DNA of 64,000 nt from Streptomyces sp. NBC_01244 (GCF_035987325.1 NZ_CP108488.1:5828001-5892000); one strand, 5' to 3'; counted from the first letter of the stretch, positions 26,307 to 37,081 are shown. Made by a program: numbers and translations. The notes: generated by a model from the sequence alone, not told the origin.

Positions 26307-28060
26307 CAGTACTTACGCTCCATCGGCTGGTAGCGGGTGACGACGACCGGCTTGTAGTCCAGGCGGACGGAGTCCTTGCCGTCGTCGCCGACCTCGCGGT
26401 ACGCCATGGTGTGGCGCATGAAGTTGACGTCGTCGCGGTTCGGGTAGTCCTCGCGGTAGTGACCGCCGCGGGACTCCTTGCGCGCCAGCGCGGACACGGC
26501 CATGACCTCGGCCAGGTCGAGCAGGTTGCCCAGCTCGATGGCTTCCAGCAGGTCCGTGTTGAAGCGCTTGCCCTTGTCCTGGACGGACACGTTCAGGTAG
26601 CGCTCGCGCAGCTCCGCGATCTTCTCGACCGCGGTCTTGATCGTCTGCTCGGTGCGGAACACCATCACGCAGGCGTCCATCGTCTCCTGGAGCTCCAGGC
26701 GAAGGTCCGCGACCCGCTCGTTGCCCGTGGAGTTGCGCAGCCGCTCGACCTGGTCGATGACCTGCTGCGCCGGGTTCTCGGGCAGCTCGACGTAGTCGTG
26801 GGCGTGGGCGTACGCGGCGGCCGCGATGCCCGAGCGCTTGCCGAAGACGTTGATGTCCAGCAGCGAGTTGGTGCCCAGGCGGTTCGCGCCGTGCACCGAT
26901 ACGCACGCGACCTCGCCGGCCGCGTACAGGCCCGGGACGACGGTGGTGTTGTCCCTGAGGACCTCACCCTCGACGTTCGTCGGGATGCCGCCCATGGCGT
27001 AGTGCGCGGTGGGCTGGATCGGGATCGGGTCCGTGTACGGCTCGATGCCCAGGTACGTGCGCGCGAACTCGGTGATGTCCGGGAGCTTCGCGTCGAGCTG
27101 CTCCGGCGGCAGGTGCGTCAGGTCCAGGTACACGTGGTCACCGGCGGGACCGCAGCCGCGGCCCTCACGGATCTCGGTGTAGATGGAGCGCGAGACGACG
27201 TCACGGGACGCGAGGTCCTTCATGACCGGCGCGTACTTCTCCATGAAGCGCTCGCCGTCCTTGTTGCGGAGGATGCCGCCCTCACCGCGGGCGCCCTCCG
27301 TCAGCAGGATGCCCATGCGCCAGATGCCCGTCGGGTGGAACTGGAAGAACTCCATGTCCTCCAGCGGCAGGCCGCGGCGGTAGCAGGCCGCCTGGCCGTC
27401 ACCCGTGAGGGTGTGCGCGTTGGAGGTCACCTTGAAGAACTTGCCGGTGCCGCCCGAGGCGTAGATGACGGACTTCGCCTGGAACACGTGGATCGCGCCG
27501 GTGGCGAGCTCGTACGCGACCACGCCGGCCGACTTCTGGACGCCGTCCTCCTCGACCAGGAGCTGGTCCAGGACGTAGAACTCGTTGAAGAACTCCACGC
27601 CCTCCTTGACGCAGTTCTGGTACAGCGTCTGGAGGATCATGTGGCCGGTGCGGTCCGCGGCGTAGCAGGACCGGCGGACCGGCGCCTCGCCGTGGTTGCG
27701 GGAGTGGCCGCCGAAGCGGCGCTGGTCGATGGTGCCGTCCGGGGTGCGGTTGAACGGCAGGCCCATCTTCTCGAGGTCGAGGACCGCGTCGATGGCCTCC
27801 TTCGCCAGGATCTCGGCGGCGTCCTGGTCGACCAGGTAGTCACCGCCCTTGACCGTGTCGAAGGTGTGCCACTCCCAGTTGTCGTCCTCCACGTTGGCGA
27901 GCGCGGCGGCCATGCCGCCCTGCGCGGCGCCCGTGTGGGAGCGGGTGGGGTAGAGCTTGGTCAGCACGGCGGTGCGGCTGCGCTTCGTCGATTCGATGGC
28001 GGCGCGCATGCCTGCGCCGCCCGCCCCGACGATGACGGTGTCGTACTTGTGGATCTTCAT
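26306..28060 (-). CDS. sdhA: Succinate dehydrogenase flavoprotein subunit
   Basis: 584 residues, normal. Oxidises succinate to fumarate at the inner membrane face. The N-terminal FAD loop is VIVGAGGAGMRAAIE. The covalent-flavin His lies in RSHTGAAQGGMAAAL. Other blocks are YASGGTGKFFKVTSNAHTLT, the active-site FHPTGI and EGARGEGGIL, and AHYAMGGIPTNVEGEVL. ATG 28060 immediately precedes the motif; upstream frame is intergenic. Between sdhD (23 bp) and sdhB (1-bp overlap). Confidence 0.98.
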   Translation of the reverse strand: MKIHKYDTVIVGAGGAGMRAAIESTKRSRTAVLTKLYPTRSHTGAAQGGMAAALANVEDDNWEWHTFDTVKGGDYLVDQDAAEILAKEAIDAVLDLEKMGLPFNRTPDGTIDQRRFGGHSRNHGEAPVRRSCYAADRTGHMILQTLYQNCVKEGVEFFNEFYVLDQLLVEEDGVQKSAGVVAYELATGAIHVFQAKSVIYASGGTGKFFKVTSNAHTLTGDGQAACYRRGLPLEDMEFFQFHPTGIWRMGILLTEGARGEGGILRNKDGERFMEKYAPVMKDLASRDVVSRSIYTEIREGRGCGPAGDHVYLDLTHLPPEQLDAKLPDITEFARTYLGIEPYTDPIPIQPTAHYAMGGIPTNVEGEVLRDNTTVVPGLYAAGEVACVSVHGANRLGTNSLLDINVFGKRSGIAAAAYAHAHDYVELPENPAQQVIDQVERLRNSTGNERVADLRLELQETMDACVMVFRTEQTIKTAVEKIAELRERYLNVSVQDKGKRFNTDLLEAIELGNLLDLAEVMAVSALARKESRGGHYREDYPNRDDVNFMRHTMAYREVGDDGKDSVRLDYKPVVVTRYQPMERKY

Positions 28061-28083
28061 TGGTTTCGCCTCAGCCCCGTTGC

Positions 28084-28566
28084 CTAGCGGATGTTCGGGT
28101 CGAAGGTGAAGATCACCAGCGTGCCCAGAAGAATGGTGAACACCGTGGCGGTGTAGAGCAGGCCCTTGAGCCACAGACGCGTGTTGGCGCGCTCCGCGTA
28201 GTCGTTGATGACGGTACGCAGACCGTTCGCGCCGTGCAGCATCGCGAGCCACAGCATCAGCAGGTCCCAGCCCTGCCAGAACGGGGAGGCCCAGCGGCCC
28301 GCCACGAAGGCGAAGCCGATCTTGGAGACGCCGCCGTCGAGGACGAGCTGGATCAGCAGGTGGCCGAGGACCAGGACGACGAGCACGATGCCCGAGAGGC
28401 GCATGAAGAGCCACGCGACCATCTCGAAGTTGCCGCGGGTCGAGCGAGGCGTCTTGCCGGTGCGCTTGCGCGGGGCCTCGATGTACGGCGCCGGGTTGTC
28501 GACGTCGTAGAGGGACACGCCCTCCACGTCACCGATGCCCTTTTCGAAAGAAGTGTCAGAAGACAT
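28084..28566 (-). CDS. sdhD: Succinate dehydrogenase hydrophobic membrane anchor subunit
   Basis: 160 residues. A hydrophilic N-terminus of about 55 residues is followed by three helices: LSGIVLVVLVLGHLLIQLVL, GWDLLMLWLAMLHGANGLRT and GLLYTATVFTILLGTLVIFT. His residues in GHLLIQ and LHGANGLR suit heme or quinone binding. ATG 28566 is 5 bp after the sdhC stop. Confidence 0.92.
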   Translation of the reverse strand: MSSDTSFEKGIGDVEGVSLYDVDNPAPYIEAPRKRTGKTPRSTRGNFEMVAWLFMRLSGIVLVVLVLGHLLIQLVLDGGVSKIGFAFVAGRWASPFWQGWDLLMLWLAMLHGANGLRTVINDYAERANTRLWLKGLLYTATVFTILLGTLVIFTFDPNIR

Positions 28567-28571
28567 GCGTG

Positions 28572-28952
28572 TCACTTCCCGAAGAGTTCGAGGTAAGCGT
28601 GTCCGAGGACGGGGTACAGGGCCCCGACCATCAGCACGACCCAGATGCCCACCACGGACCAGAGCATCTGCTTCTGGTAGCGGGGGCCCTTGGACCAGAA
28701 GTCCACGGCGATGACACGGAGACCGTTGAGCGCGTGGAACAGGATTGCGGCGACGAGGCCGTACTCCAGCAGCGCGACGATCGGAGTCTTGTAGGTAGCC
28801 ACGACATCGTCGTACGCCTCGGGGGAGACGCGGACGAGAGCGGTGTCGAGGACGTGTACGAACAGGAAGAAGAAAATGAGGACGCCGGTGACTCGATGAG
28901 CCACCCAGGACCACATTCCTTCCCGGCCGCGGTACAACGTTCCAGCCGGCAC
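28572..28952 (-). CDS. sdhC: Succinate dehydrogenase cytochrome b556 subunit
   Basis: 126 residues. The motif HRVTGVLIFFFLFVHVLDTA includes the conserved SdhC His-Arg and a heme-ligand candidate His. Two more helices are VALLEYGLVAAILFHALNGL and SVVGIWVVLMVGALYPVLGH. GTG 28952 follows GGAGGG; a Met 13 codons later is a weaker alternative. First gene of the operon; the 152-bp leader (28953-29104) includes TACGAT, a possible -10, at roughly 29034-29039 on the minus strand. Confidence 0.93.
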   Translation of the reverse strand: MPAGTLYRGREGMWSWVAHRVTGVLIFFFLFVHVLDTALVRVSPEAYDDVVATYKTPIVALLEYGLVAAILFHALNGLRVIAVDFWSKGPRYQKQMLWSVVGIWVVLMVGALYPVLGHAYLELFGK

Positions 28953-29104
28953 GGAAAACCCTCCGGAAGCGGGGCGGGGGCCAGCCGGCTTCTTTGTCGG
29001 TCGGGCCCGGCCGGGTACGGTCCTCCGGCCCCGGCCATCGTAGCGACGCTTTGTCGGTTCCCTTGCGCAGGGGCCATCGGTGTGATCAAACAGGCACGGA
29101 CGGA

Positions 29105-29746
29105 CTATCCCACAGGGGCGAATAGCCCGAATTCGGCAGCAGATACCCCATCTGTCGAGGTCAGCCAGTGTGTCAGGTCGGCGAGCCGGACCTGCGCGAC
29201 GCGACGGAGCTCGTCCGCGGAGATCGCGCGTTCCTCGTCCACGTCCAGCTCCATCCGCCGCCGGATCGCGGCCAGCAGCTGGTCCGCCTGCTCCTCCGGG
29301 GTGGTCCCGTGGAGGCAGATCACGAAGGCGTGGCGATAGGTCCGCTCGTACTCCGCGTGCGCCGCGTCGAGCGCGAGGAGCGCGGCGTACGAGGCCCCGT
29401 GCTCCAGCTCCGGCGGGAACTCGCAGGCCAGCGCCTCGGAGAGGTCCGCTTGGGAGAGGTCGTACGAAGCTTCGTCCGCGGCGGCGAGTAGCGCGCCGAA
29501 GTCGGGGTAAGGGCGGTGGGCGGCCACCCGGTGCGCCCAGCGCCGGCTGCCGCAGCAGTGCAGCAGGGCGGAGTGGGCGGCCTCGGGGGACAGGGCGTTG
29601 AACCGTACGAGCCCGGTGTCGCCGCAAGGGCCGACGCCGTGGAGGGGGAGGGAGCCGAGGGAAGGGTCGGAGCCTCCGCGGGCCTGTGCCGGAAGGTGGC
29701 TGGACAGCGGGGGGCTCCTCGTGGCGCGGCGCGGGTGTCCCGCCAC
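29105..29746 (-). CDS. OHCU-decarboxylase-like protein with altered active site
   Basis: The domain (about residues 45-200) follows the UraD fold order: RFNALSPEAAHSALLHCCGS, AEYERTYRHAFVICLHGTTP and EELRRVAQVRLADLTHWL-like C-terminal helices. UraD decarboxylates an intermediate of urate breakdown to allantoin. The catalytic HPRIG-type motif is not present: the aligned segment reads ALACEFPPEL. The original activity is therefore doubtful. The start is uncertain: GTG 29746 is listed, ATG 29827 is in frame, and neither has a clear Shine-Dalgarno. No other urate genes are nearby. Confidence 0.75.
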   Translation of the reverse strand: MAGHPRRATRSPPLSSHLPAQARGGSDPSLGSLPLHGVGPCGDTGLVRFNALSPEAAHSALLHCCGSRRWAHRVAAHRPYPDFGALLAAADEASYDLSQADLSEALACEFPPELEHGASYAALLALDAAHAEYERTYRHAFVICLHGTTPEEQADQLLAAIRRRMELDVDEERAISADELRRVAQVRLADLTHWLTSTDGVSAAEFGLFAPVG

Positions 29747-30112
29747 GCTATCGACGTGGGGCCGGGTGTGTCGTACCCATTCTTGGATTTCACTCGGAAG
29801 TGAGCCGAAAGGATGACGAGAGCGCATGTCGGACCGGGTGGAGGGCCGCTTGGGCCCCCTGCGGGCACCGGGGCATGATGGCCGCGGGGACGGCGGGGAA
29901 GGGGAGGGCGACCGAGGCCGCCACCCCCCACAGGAGAGGCCCCGGCCGCCATCCGGCGCGGACTCGTGCGACAAGCCCGCACCCCTGTCAGCGCCTTCGG
30001 TGCGTTTTGTGTCACACCCCGCTCCGCGCAGGGATGGTTGCGCGTTGTACAACTCGTGGACGAAGGTGCTTGAAAGCCGTAACGTGCTGATTTGCGCCAC
30101 ACGAACGGGACT

Positions 30113-30931
30113 GTGAACGGGTTGGGGATTTTGCTGGGGGACGACGCGGAGCTGACCACCGCGGTGCTCGCGGCACAAGACGGCGACGAGCTCGCGTTCC
30201 GTTCTGTGTACCGCGCCGTGCACCCGCGCCTGCTCGGATACGTCCGCACGCTCGTCGGGGACGGCGACGCGGAGGACGTCACCTCCGAAGCTTGGCTGCA
30301 GATCGCCCGCGACCTCGATTCCTTCACCGGCGACGCCGACCGATTCCGCGGCTGGGCCGCCCGCATCGCCCGCAACCGCGCCCTCGACCACATCCGGATG
30401 CGCGGGCGCCGGCCCGCCGTCGGCGGGGACGAGACCGAGCTGACGGGTCACGCCGCCGAGTCCGACACCGCCGGCGAGGCCATGGAGTCCCTCTCCACCT
30501 GCCGCACCATGGAACTCATAGCCCAGCTCCCGCGGGACCAGGCCGAGGCCGTCGTCCTGCGGGTGGTCGTCGGCCTGGACGCCAAGAGCGCCGCCGAGAC
30601 CCTGGGCAAGCGCCCCGGCGCGGTACGCACCGCCGCACACCGGGGCCTGAAGAAGCTGGCCGAGCTGCTCGGCGAGGCCGTCGAGGGTGACTTCGACCCG
30701 GAGTCCGGCCCCGGCTCCGACCCCGACGTCGACCCCGAGTCCGGCATCGGCTCCACCGTGGGCGTCGGCTCCGGACGCCGGCGCGGCCTCGGTGATAATG
30801 ACGGGCGCGCACGGGGCGCCGGGGGCGGGCGGGACCTCGACGCCGTACCGGCGCAGCGGGCCCGCGCCGCGGGCCTCGTAGAACAAACCGGTGTGACGCA
30901 TTCACGTTGGCGGACGCAGAAGGACATGTGA
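30113..30931 (+). CDS. ECF-type RNA polymerase sigma factor
   Basis: 272 residues. Region 2 shows LAFRSVYRAVHPRLLGYVRT and the core-binding DAEDVTSEAWLQIARDL, then RFRGWAARIARNRALDHIR. Region 4 is the HTH around GLDAKSAAETLGKRPGAVRT with AHRGLKKLAELL. After region 4 comes a long Gly/Asp/Pro-rich tail of about 80 residues (DPESGPGSDPDVDPESG), not typical of the group. GTG 30113 is chosen; the frame runs a few codons further upstream. Its TGA overlaps the ATG of the next gene (TGATG), so the neighbour is probably its regulator. Confidence 0.9.
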   Translation: MNGLGILLGDDAELTTAVLAAQDGDELAFRSVYRAVHPRLLGYVRTLVGDGDAEDVTSEAWLQIARDLDSFTGDADRFRGWAARIARNRALDHIRMRGRRPAVGGDETELTGHAAESDTAGEAMESLSTCRTMELIAQLPRDQAEAVVLRVVVGLDAKSAAETLGKRPGAVRTAAHRGLKKLAELLGEAVEGDFDPESGPGSDPDVDPESGIGSTVGVGSGRRRGLGDNDGRARGAGGGRDLDAVPAQRARAAGLVEQTGVTHSRWRTQKDM

Positions 30932-31965
30932 TGGCCGACGAGCGCGACAGGTGGCTGGACAAAGCCGCGGCGGACAGACTGCTGCGCGGAGAACCGGCCG
31001 CACCTGGCGCCGAGCACCACGCCCGGGTCCGGTCCGAGCGGCTGCGCGCCGCCCTCGACGCACTTGCCGAGCCGCCGCCCGCGGCTCCCGGCGGGCTGCC
31101 CGGGGAACTGCGCGGTGAGGCCGCCGCGGTGGCCGCGTTCCGCGCGCGCGGCTCCGCACTCCAGGCGGAACCCCAGACGCAGGCTCCGGACGCCGCGCTG
31201 TTCGGCTCCGCGGACACGGTGGTGGAGCTCGGCCCGCCGGCCGGCCCGGCCGCACACCCTTCCCGGCGCGGCCGCCCGGTCCGCTTCGTCCTCGCCGCCG
31301 CCGTGGCCGGTGTCGCCGTGGGCGGCCTGGCGGCCGCCGCGGGCGCCGGACTGCTGGACCGGGACGCCCGGGACGCCGCAGGCGGGGCGCCGGCCGTCTC
31401 GGTGTCGGTCGGCTCCTCCTCCGGGGCCTCGGCGGACGGCGGGTACGCGACACCCTTCGCGCCGCTCCGCAGCACCGCGCCCGAGGGCGGCGGGGGCTGG
31501 AGCGGCAGCCCGAGCCCCGGCAACACCCCGGGCACGGAAGGACGTACGACCACGGCGCCCGACGGGGTCTCCGGTGCGGTCGGCGGCACCGGCAGGGAAC
31601 CGTCCTCGAGCGGCTCGACCGGCAGCAGCCGGGACGGCCGCGACCGGTCCCTCCAGGGCGGCACCGACGGCTCGACGACCGAACCCCGCGACGGTTCCGG
31701 CCGGGACCGGGAGGGCCGCACCGGACCGGTGGAGCTGTGCCGGGACTTCCGGGCGGGGCGGCTCGACGAGGCCGGTCGTGAGCGGCTCGTACGGCTGGCC
31801 AAGGGGCTGTTGCGGGTCCCGCGCTACTGCCAGGTGGTGCTCGACATGGCCCCGGGCGGCGGCTCGCGCGGCGACACGCCCAGCTCTCCTTCGCGCTCGC
31901 TGGACCTGACCCCGGCCGGGACCGCCTCGCCGGCTCCGTCGCCGGGTGTGGGCGAGCGCCGCTGA
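30931..31965 (+). CDS. Single-pass membrane protein coupled to the ECF sigma factor
   Basis: 344 residues. N-terminal ~110 residues are charged and helical (WLDKAAADRLLRGEP, RVRSERLRAALDALAE). One transmembrane helix follows (RFVLAAAVAGVAVGGLAAAA, about 119-138), then a long Ser/Gly/Pro/Thr-rich outer region. A short Cys-containing segment lies near the end (VELCRDFRAGRLDEAGRERL ... PRYCQVVL). Position and topology suit an anti-sigma factor. No zinc-binding HxxxCxxC is seen, so it is not a standard ZAS protein. Start at ATG 30931 or GTG 30928. Confidence 0.8.
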   Translation: MADERDRWLDKAAADRLLRGEPAAPGAEHHARVRSERLRAALDALAEPPPAAPGGLPGELRGEAAAVAAFRARGSALQAEPQTQAPDAALFGSADTVVELGPPAGPAAHPSRRGRPVRFVLAAAVAGVAVGGLAAAAGAGLLDRDARDAAGGAPAVSVSVGSSSGASADGGYATPFAPLRSTAPEGGGGWSGSPSPGNTPGTEGRTTTAPDGVSGAVGGTGREPSSSGSTGSSRDGRDRSLQGGTDGSTTEPRDGSGRDREGRTGPVELCRDFRAGRLDEAGRERLVRLAKGLLRVPRYCQVVLDMAPGGGSRGDTPSSPSRSLDLTPAGTASPAPSPGVGERR

Positions 31966-32199
31966 GAAGGTCCCGCCCGAGGGCGGGCCGGGGTGCGGGA
32001 ACGGGCCCGGCACGGGCACGGCACGGGCGCGGAACGGCCCGGGAAAAGGCGCGGGACCGGGTACCGGACACTGGCCTGAAACAGGCGGCGCCCCCGCTGT
32101 AACACTTTTCGAACCGGCGGCGCAGTACATAACGAGCCGACTGGTCATCGGCCGCGCATGAGCCGGGGTTCCCCCCGTACCCCTGGGCTCTGCGCAACC

Positions 32200-32238
32200 G
32201 GCGCGGGCGGGATTCGTTCCCCCGATCCCGCCCGCGCC
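32200..32238. terminator. Hairpin between convergent genes
   Basis: GGCGCGGGCGGGAT (32200-32213) pairs with ATCCCGCCCGCGCC (32225-32238) across an 11-nt loop. It serves both the gene ending at 31965 and the L,D-transpeptidase gene ending at 32297. A shorter CCCGCCC/GGGCGGG-type hairpin lies at about 31976-31990. The remaining 331-bp spacer has only GGCACGGGCACGGCACGGGC-like repetition. Confidence 0.82.
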
Positions 32239-32296
32239 CTCAACTTCCGACCGTGGACGCCCGGACCGGACGGCCCCGCGCCGGGCCGTCGGTAGG

Positions 32297-33181
32297 TCAC
32301 CAGTAGACGACGACCTTGTCGCCGACCTTCACCGCGTCGAACAGCGTCGCCAGCCTGGCCTTGTCCCGGACGTTCACGCAGCCGTGCGAGGCGCCGGCGT
32401 ATCCGCGGGCGGCGAAGTCGGCCGAGTAGTGCACGGCCTGGCCCCCGTTGAAGAACATCGAGTACGGCATCGGCGTGTGGTAGATCGTCGACGTCCAGTC
32501 CTTGGCCTTCCACTCCACCTTGAACTCGCCCTCGCGGGTCGGGGTCTTCTCCGAGCCGAAGCGCACGTCCAGCGTGGAGACGACCTTCCCGTCGATCATC
32601 CAGGCGAGGGTGCGGCTCTCCTTGCTGATGCACATCACCCGGCCCGTCATGCAGCGCGCGTCGGGCGCGTCCGGCTCGTTGACGGTCGGCGGGCGCAGCT
32701 CGGCTTCGGTCGGCTTCTTGGTGGCGTTCTGGATCTTCTTCCAGGTGGGCTCGTCCACGCCGCCGGTGGCGGGCAGGCCGTTCTTCGACTGGAAGGACCT
32801 GACCGCCGCGGTCGTCTTCGAACCGTAGAAACCGGTCGGGGCGACCGTCATCAGCTTGAGCTGACGCAGCCGGGCCTGCAGTTCGCGGACCAGCTCGCTG
32901 TCGTCGCCGTTCGCCATGACCTGCTTCACGGTCGGCGAGGGCGAGGCGGAAGCGGAGGCCGAAGGCGAAGGCGACGCGGACGGGGACGCCGACGGCGAGG
33001 CGTCGCCCGGCTTTCCGTCCGTGGACGCGGAGACGTCGGGAGAGGCGACCGCCGTGGGCGATGCGGGCGCGGAAGAACCGGAGCCCGCGGACTCCGTCTT
33101 CTGCGGCCCGCAGGCGGTCGCGGCCAGCGCGACGGCGGTGGCCAGGCCCAGTGCGCGAACTATTGCTTTCTGGCGGTGCAT
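32297..33181 (-). CDS. L,D-transpeptidase lipoprotein with peptidoglycan-binding domain
   Basis: 294 residues. Signal peptide and lipobox (RALGLATAVALAATAC, Cys about residue 24), then a Ser/Pro/Ala spacer (SPSASPSPSASASASPSP). The peptidoglycan-binding repeat follows (SELVRELQARLRQLKL, GFYGSKTTAAVRSFQ, about 95-150). The C-terminal YkuD domain has the catalytic motif ASHGCVNVRDKA. It forms 3-3 cross-links in the wall, outside the membrane. ATG 33181 (MHRQKAIV) is preferred over an upstream in-frame codon. Divergent from the mutase gene across 167 bp with no evident element. Confidence 0.94.
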   Translation of the reverse strand: MHRQKAIVRALGLATAVALAATACGPQKTESAGSGSSAPASPTAVASPDVSASTDGKPGDASPSASPSASPSPSASASASPSPTVKQVMANGDDSELVRELQARLRQLKLMTVAPTGFYGSKTTAAVRSFQSKNGLPATGGVDEPTWKKIQNATKKPTEAELRPPTVNEPDAPDARCMTGRVMCISKESRTLAWMIDGKVVSTLDVRFGSEKTPTREGEFKVEWKAKDWTSTIYHTPMPYSMFFNGGQAVHYSADFAARGYAGASHGCVNVRDKARLATLFDAVKVGDKVVVYW

Positions 33182-33348
33182 TGCGGTCCCCCGATTTCTG
33201 CGTGTGTAACTAGGTGATGCCACGTGGGCGTGGACAGTTGCGGGGACGGCCGCGATGTTGCGCCATTGTGACCAGCGGCCGCCGCGCGGTCGCCGCGGGG
33301 ACGTTTTATCAGCCCCGGGCCCCTCGGATCCACGAAGGAGCGCGCCCC

Positions 33349-34932
<1,584 letters not shown>

Positions 34933-35011
34933 CCGCGGCTGATTCCGATTCGGTCCCGGCCCGTGAAATCGACTGGCGCGACAGGTGTGTCCTCATGGGA
35001 CACTCCTGCAC

Positions 35012-35695
35012 ATGCTGGGTGTCACAGATCTTCCGACGTATCTCGCCGGCCTGGTGCTGATCATTTTGCTGCCGGGGCCGAACTCGCTCTACGTGCTCTC
35101 CGTCGCCGCGCGCGGCGGGGTCCGCCAGGGGTACCGGGCCGCCGCCGGCGTGTTCACCGGAGACGCCCTGCTCATGACCCTGGCCGCGGTCGGTGCCGGG
35201 GCGCTGCTGCAGACCAGCCCGATCGTGTTCGGCGTCGTCAAACTGCTCGGCGCCGGATACCTGACCTGGCTCGCCATCGGCATGCTGCGGGGCGCGTGGA
35301 CCATGTGGCGCGCCCGCCGCGAACGCGCCGGGACCGACGGGCTCGCCGGGGAGAGCCCGGTGGCGGCCGTGGCCGCGGCCGGGGTGAAGGCCGGCGACAC
35401 GGAGCGGCCCTACCGGCGGGCGCTGCTGATCAGCGTCTTCAACCCCAAGGCCATCCTCTTCCTGATGTCCTTCTTCGTGCAGTTCGTGGACACGGCCTAC
35501 GCCTACCCGGCACTGTCCTTCCTGCTGCTGGGCGGCCTGATGCAGATCGGCAGCTTCCTCTACCTGACCACGCTGATCTTCGGCGGGAACCGCCTGGCGG
35601 CAGCCTTCCGGCGGCGCAAGCGGCTCGCCGCCGGTGCCAGCTCGGCGGCGGGCGTGCTGTTCCTGGGCTTCGCCGCGAAGCTCGCCGTCAGCTGA
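35012..35695 (+). CDS. LysE/RhtB family amino-acid exporter
   Basis: 227 residues, six hydrophobic segments. The family motif LIILLPGPNSLYVLSVAARG is at the first helix, followed by GYRAAAGVFTGDALLMTLAA. A Gly/Ala/Glu-rich cytosolic loop (about residues 100-140) and NPKAILFLMSFFVQF are typical of LeuE/RhtB-like exporters. Substrate unknown, possibly leucine or another neutral amino acid. ATG 35012 is the start closest to the motif. Convergent with the polysialyltransferase-like gene, 24 bp away. Confidence 0.9.
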   Translation: MLGVTDLPTYLAGLVLIILLPGPNSLYVLSVAARGGVRQGYRAAAGVFTGDALLMTLAAVGAGALLQTSPIVFGVVKLLGAGYLTWLAIGMLRGAWTMWRARRERAGTDGLAGESPVAAVAAAGVKAGDTERPYRRALLISVFNPKAILFLMSFFVQFVDTAYAYPALSFLLLGGLMQIGSFLYLTTLIFGGNRLAAAFRRRKRLAAGASSAAGVLFLGFAAKLAVS

Positions 35696-35719
35696 TCCGG
35701 CCTCGCGGCGGTGCGGCGG

Positions 35720-37081
35720 CTAGCGGACCGCTCTGCGCAGCAGCCGGGCCACCCGGCGGGCCGCGCGGCTGCGGGGCAGGAAGGACAACTGCGCCGGGAT
35801 GCCGCCCGGCAGACCGAGGGTGGTCAGCCGGCCGCGGGTGAAGTAGCGCCAGGTGTCCGGGGTCAGGTTCGCGGCCAGCCAGCGCTCGGCCTCCGTGCGG
35901 CGTTCCGCCAGGATCTTGGGCTGCATGGTGAAGCCCACCGCCGTGACCAGGCCGGCCAGCTCGGCCGCCACCCGTTCGGGCCCCGGCGGGGTCCAGGAGC
36001 GTACGGCCGCGGGGTCCGCGAGGTCGGGCAGCAGGGCGTCGGCCAGCACGAGCGGGATCCGGTTGCTGTTCGGGTACGGGGACAGGCGCCCCAGCACGGT
36101 TCCCGTGCCGGTCCGGGCCACCGGGAGCCCGTACAGGGTGGCGGCGGTCAGCAGCCCCGTGGAGAAGCATCCGACGACCAGGGCCGGGCGCAGCCGCTCG
36201 TAGAGGGTCTCGGCGAGCACCGGGGTGGTCAGCACGGTGAGCCGCACGCCGAGCCGCCCGGCCTCCTCCCGCGCCCGGCGGGCGTAGGCGGCGGGGGCGC
36301 TGGGGTGTGGTTTGAAGACCATCTCGCGGTGGCCCAGCGCATGGGCGCCGCGGACCATCTCCCCGTGCAGTTCCTCCTCCTCGTCGGCCGGCACGAGGTC
36401 GAGGGCGGAGAGGTACTGGCCCAGCAGGAGCGCGGGGCCCCCGGAGTCCGCATCGGCCGGCGCCGGAGGCAGCTCCACCGGTGTCTCCACCGCCGCTTCG
36501 AGCTCGCCGATGACCTTGAGGAAGGCGGCGGCCGGGATCGCCTCGGCCCGTACGCCGAACTCGGTCAGCAGCAGCGGCTCCAGGCCCGGTACGAGGTCCA
36601 GGTGCAACACCCGCCGTACGCGCATCCCGAGCCCGGGATCGAGGCGGAAGCGGGTGGGACCGTAGCTCATCAGCCCGTCGGCGTAGACCTCCATGGCAGC
36701 CCCGGGGAAGAGCCGGCACAGGCTCTGGGCGGGCGGCACCTGGAGCGATTCCACGATCAGCTCGACGCGGTCGGTGCCCAGGCCCCAGGAGGAGCGCAGC
36801 TGGCGTTCCCACAGCGGGACGTCGTCGGGGCGCGGGCTCCAGGTGCTGGGGTGCTGCGGGGCGATGACGGCGTTCCAGTCGAGGACCTCGTCGAAACGGG
36901 TCCGCAGGGCGGCGAAGCCGGGTGCGGCGGTCAGGCCCGGGGTGATCTCGGCGGTCACGGAGTGGTTGCTGGTCAGCAGGATCCGCCGGCCGGCGGGCGG
37001 GAAGAGGTTCGCGTCGAGGGCGGCGGCGAGGGTGGCCGTGCCGTAGAGGGTGGAGGCCAGGAAGATCTGGGTGACGTTCAC
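35720..37081 (-). CDS. Polysialyltransferase-like glycosyltransferase
   Basis: 453 residues. Features expected of bacterial alpha-2,8-polysialyltransferase-type (GT-B) enzymes are visible: N-terminal FLASTLYGTATLAAALD, an acidic ME(V)YADGLMSYGP motif (D/E-D/E-G-like, about residue 135), FKPHPS (about residue 260) and VVGCFSTGLLTAATLYGLPV (SxxS-like, about residue 300). It would transfer nonulosonic acid from a CMP-sugar onto a growing glycan. GTG 37081 overlaps the GT2 stop (GTGA), so they form an operon, divergent from the neuA-neuB side. Confidence 0.8.
   Translation of the reverse strand: MNVTQIFLASTLYGTATLAAALDANLFPPAGRRILLTSNHSVTAEITPGLTAAPGFAALRTRFDEVLDWNAVIAPQHPSTWSPRPDDVPLWERQLRSSWGLGTDRVELIVESLQVPPAQSLCRLFPGAAMEVYADGLMSYGPTRFRLDPGLGMRVRRVLHLDLVPGLEPLLLTEFGVRAEAIPAAAFLKVIGELEAAVETPVELPPAPADADSGGPALLLGQYLSALDLVPADEEEELHGEMVRGAHALGHREMVFKPHPSAPAAYARRAREEAGRLGVRLTVLTTPVLAETLYERLRPALVVGCFSTGLLTAATLYGLPVARTGTGTVLGRLSPYPNSNRIPLVLADALLPDLADPAAVRSWTPPGPERVAAELAGLVTAVGFTMQPKILAERRTEAERWLAANLTPDTWRYFTRGRLTTLGLPGGIPAQLSFLPRSRAARRVARLLRRAVR

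Noticed and set aside
26411-28087. 558-codon plus-strand frame opposite sdhA
   Set aside because: Entirely antisense to a clear flavoprotein gene; composition is typical of shadow translation.
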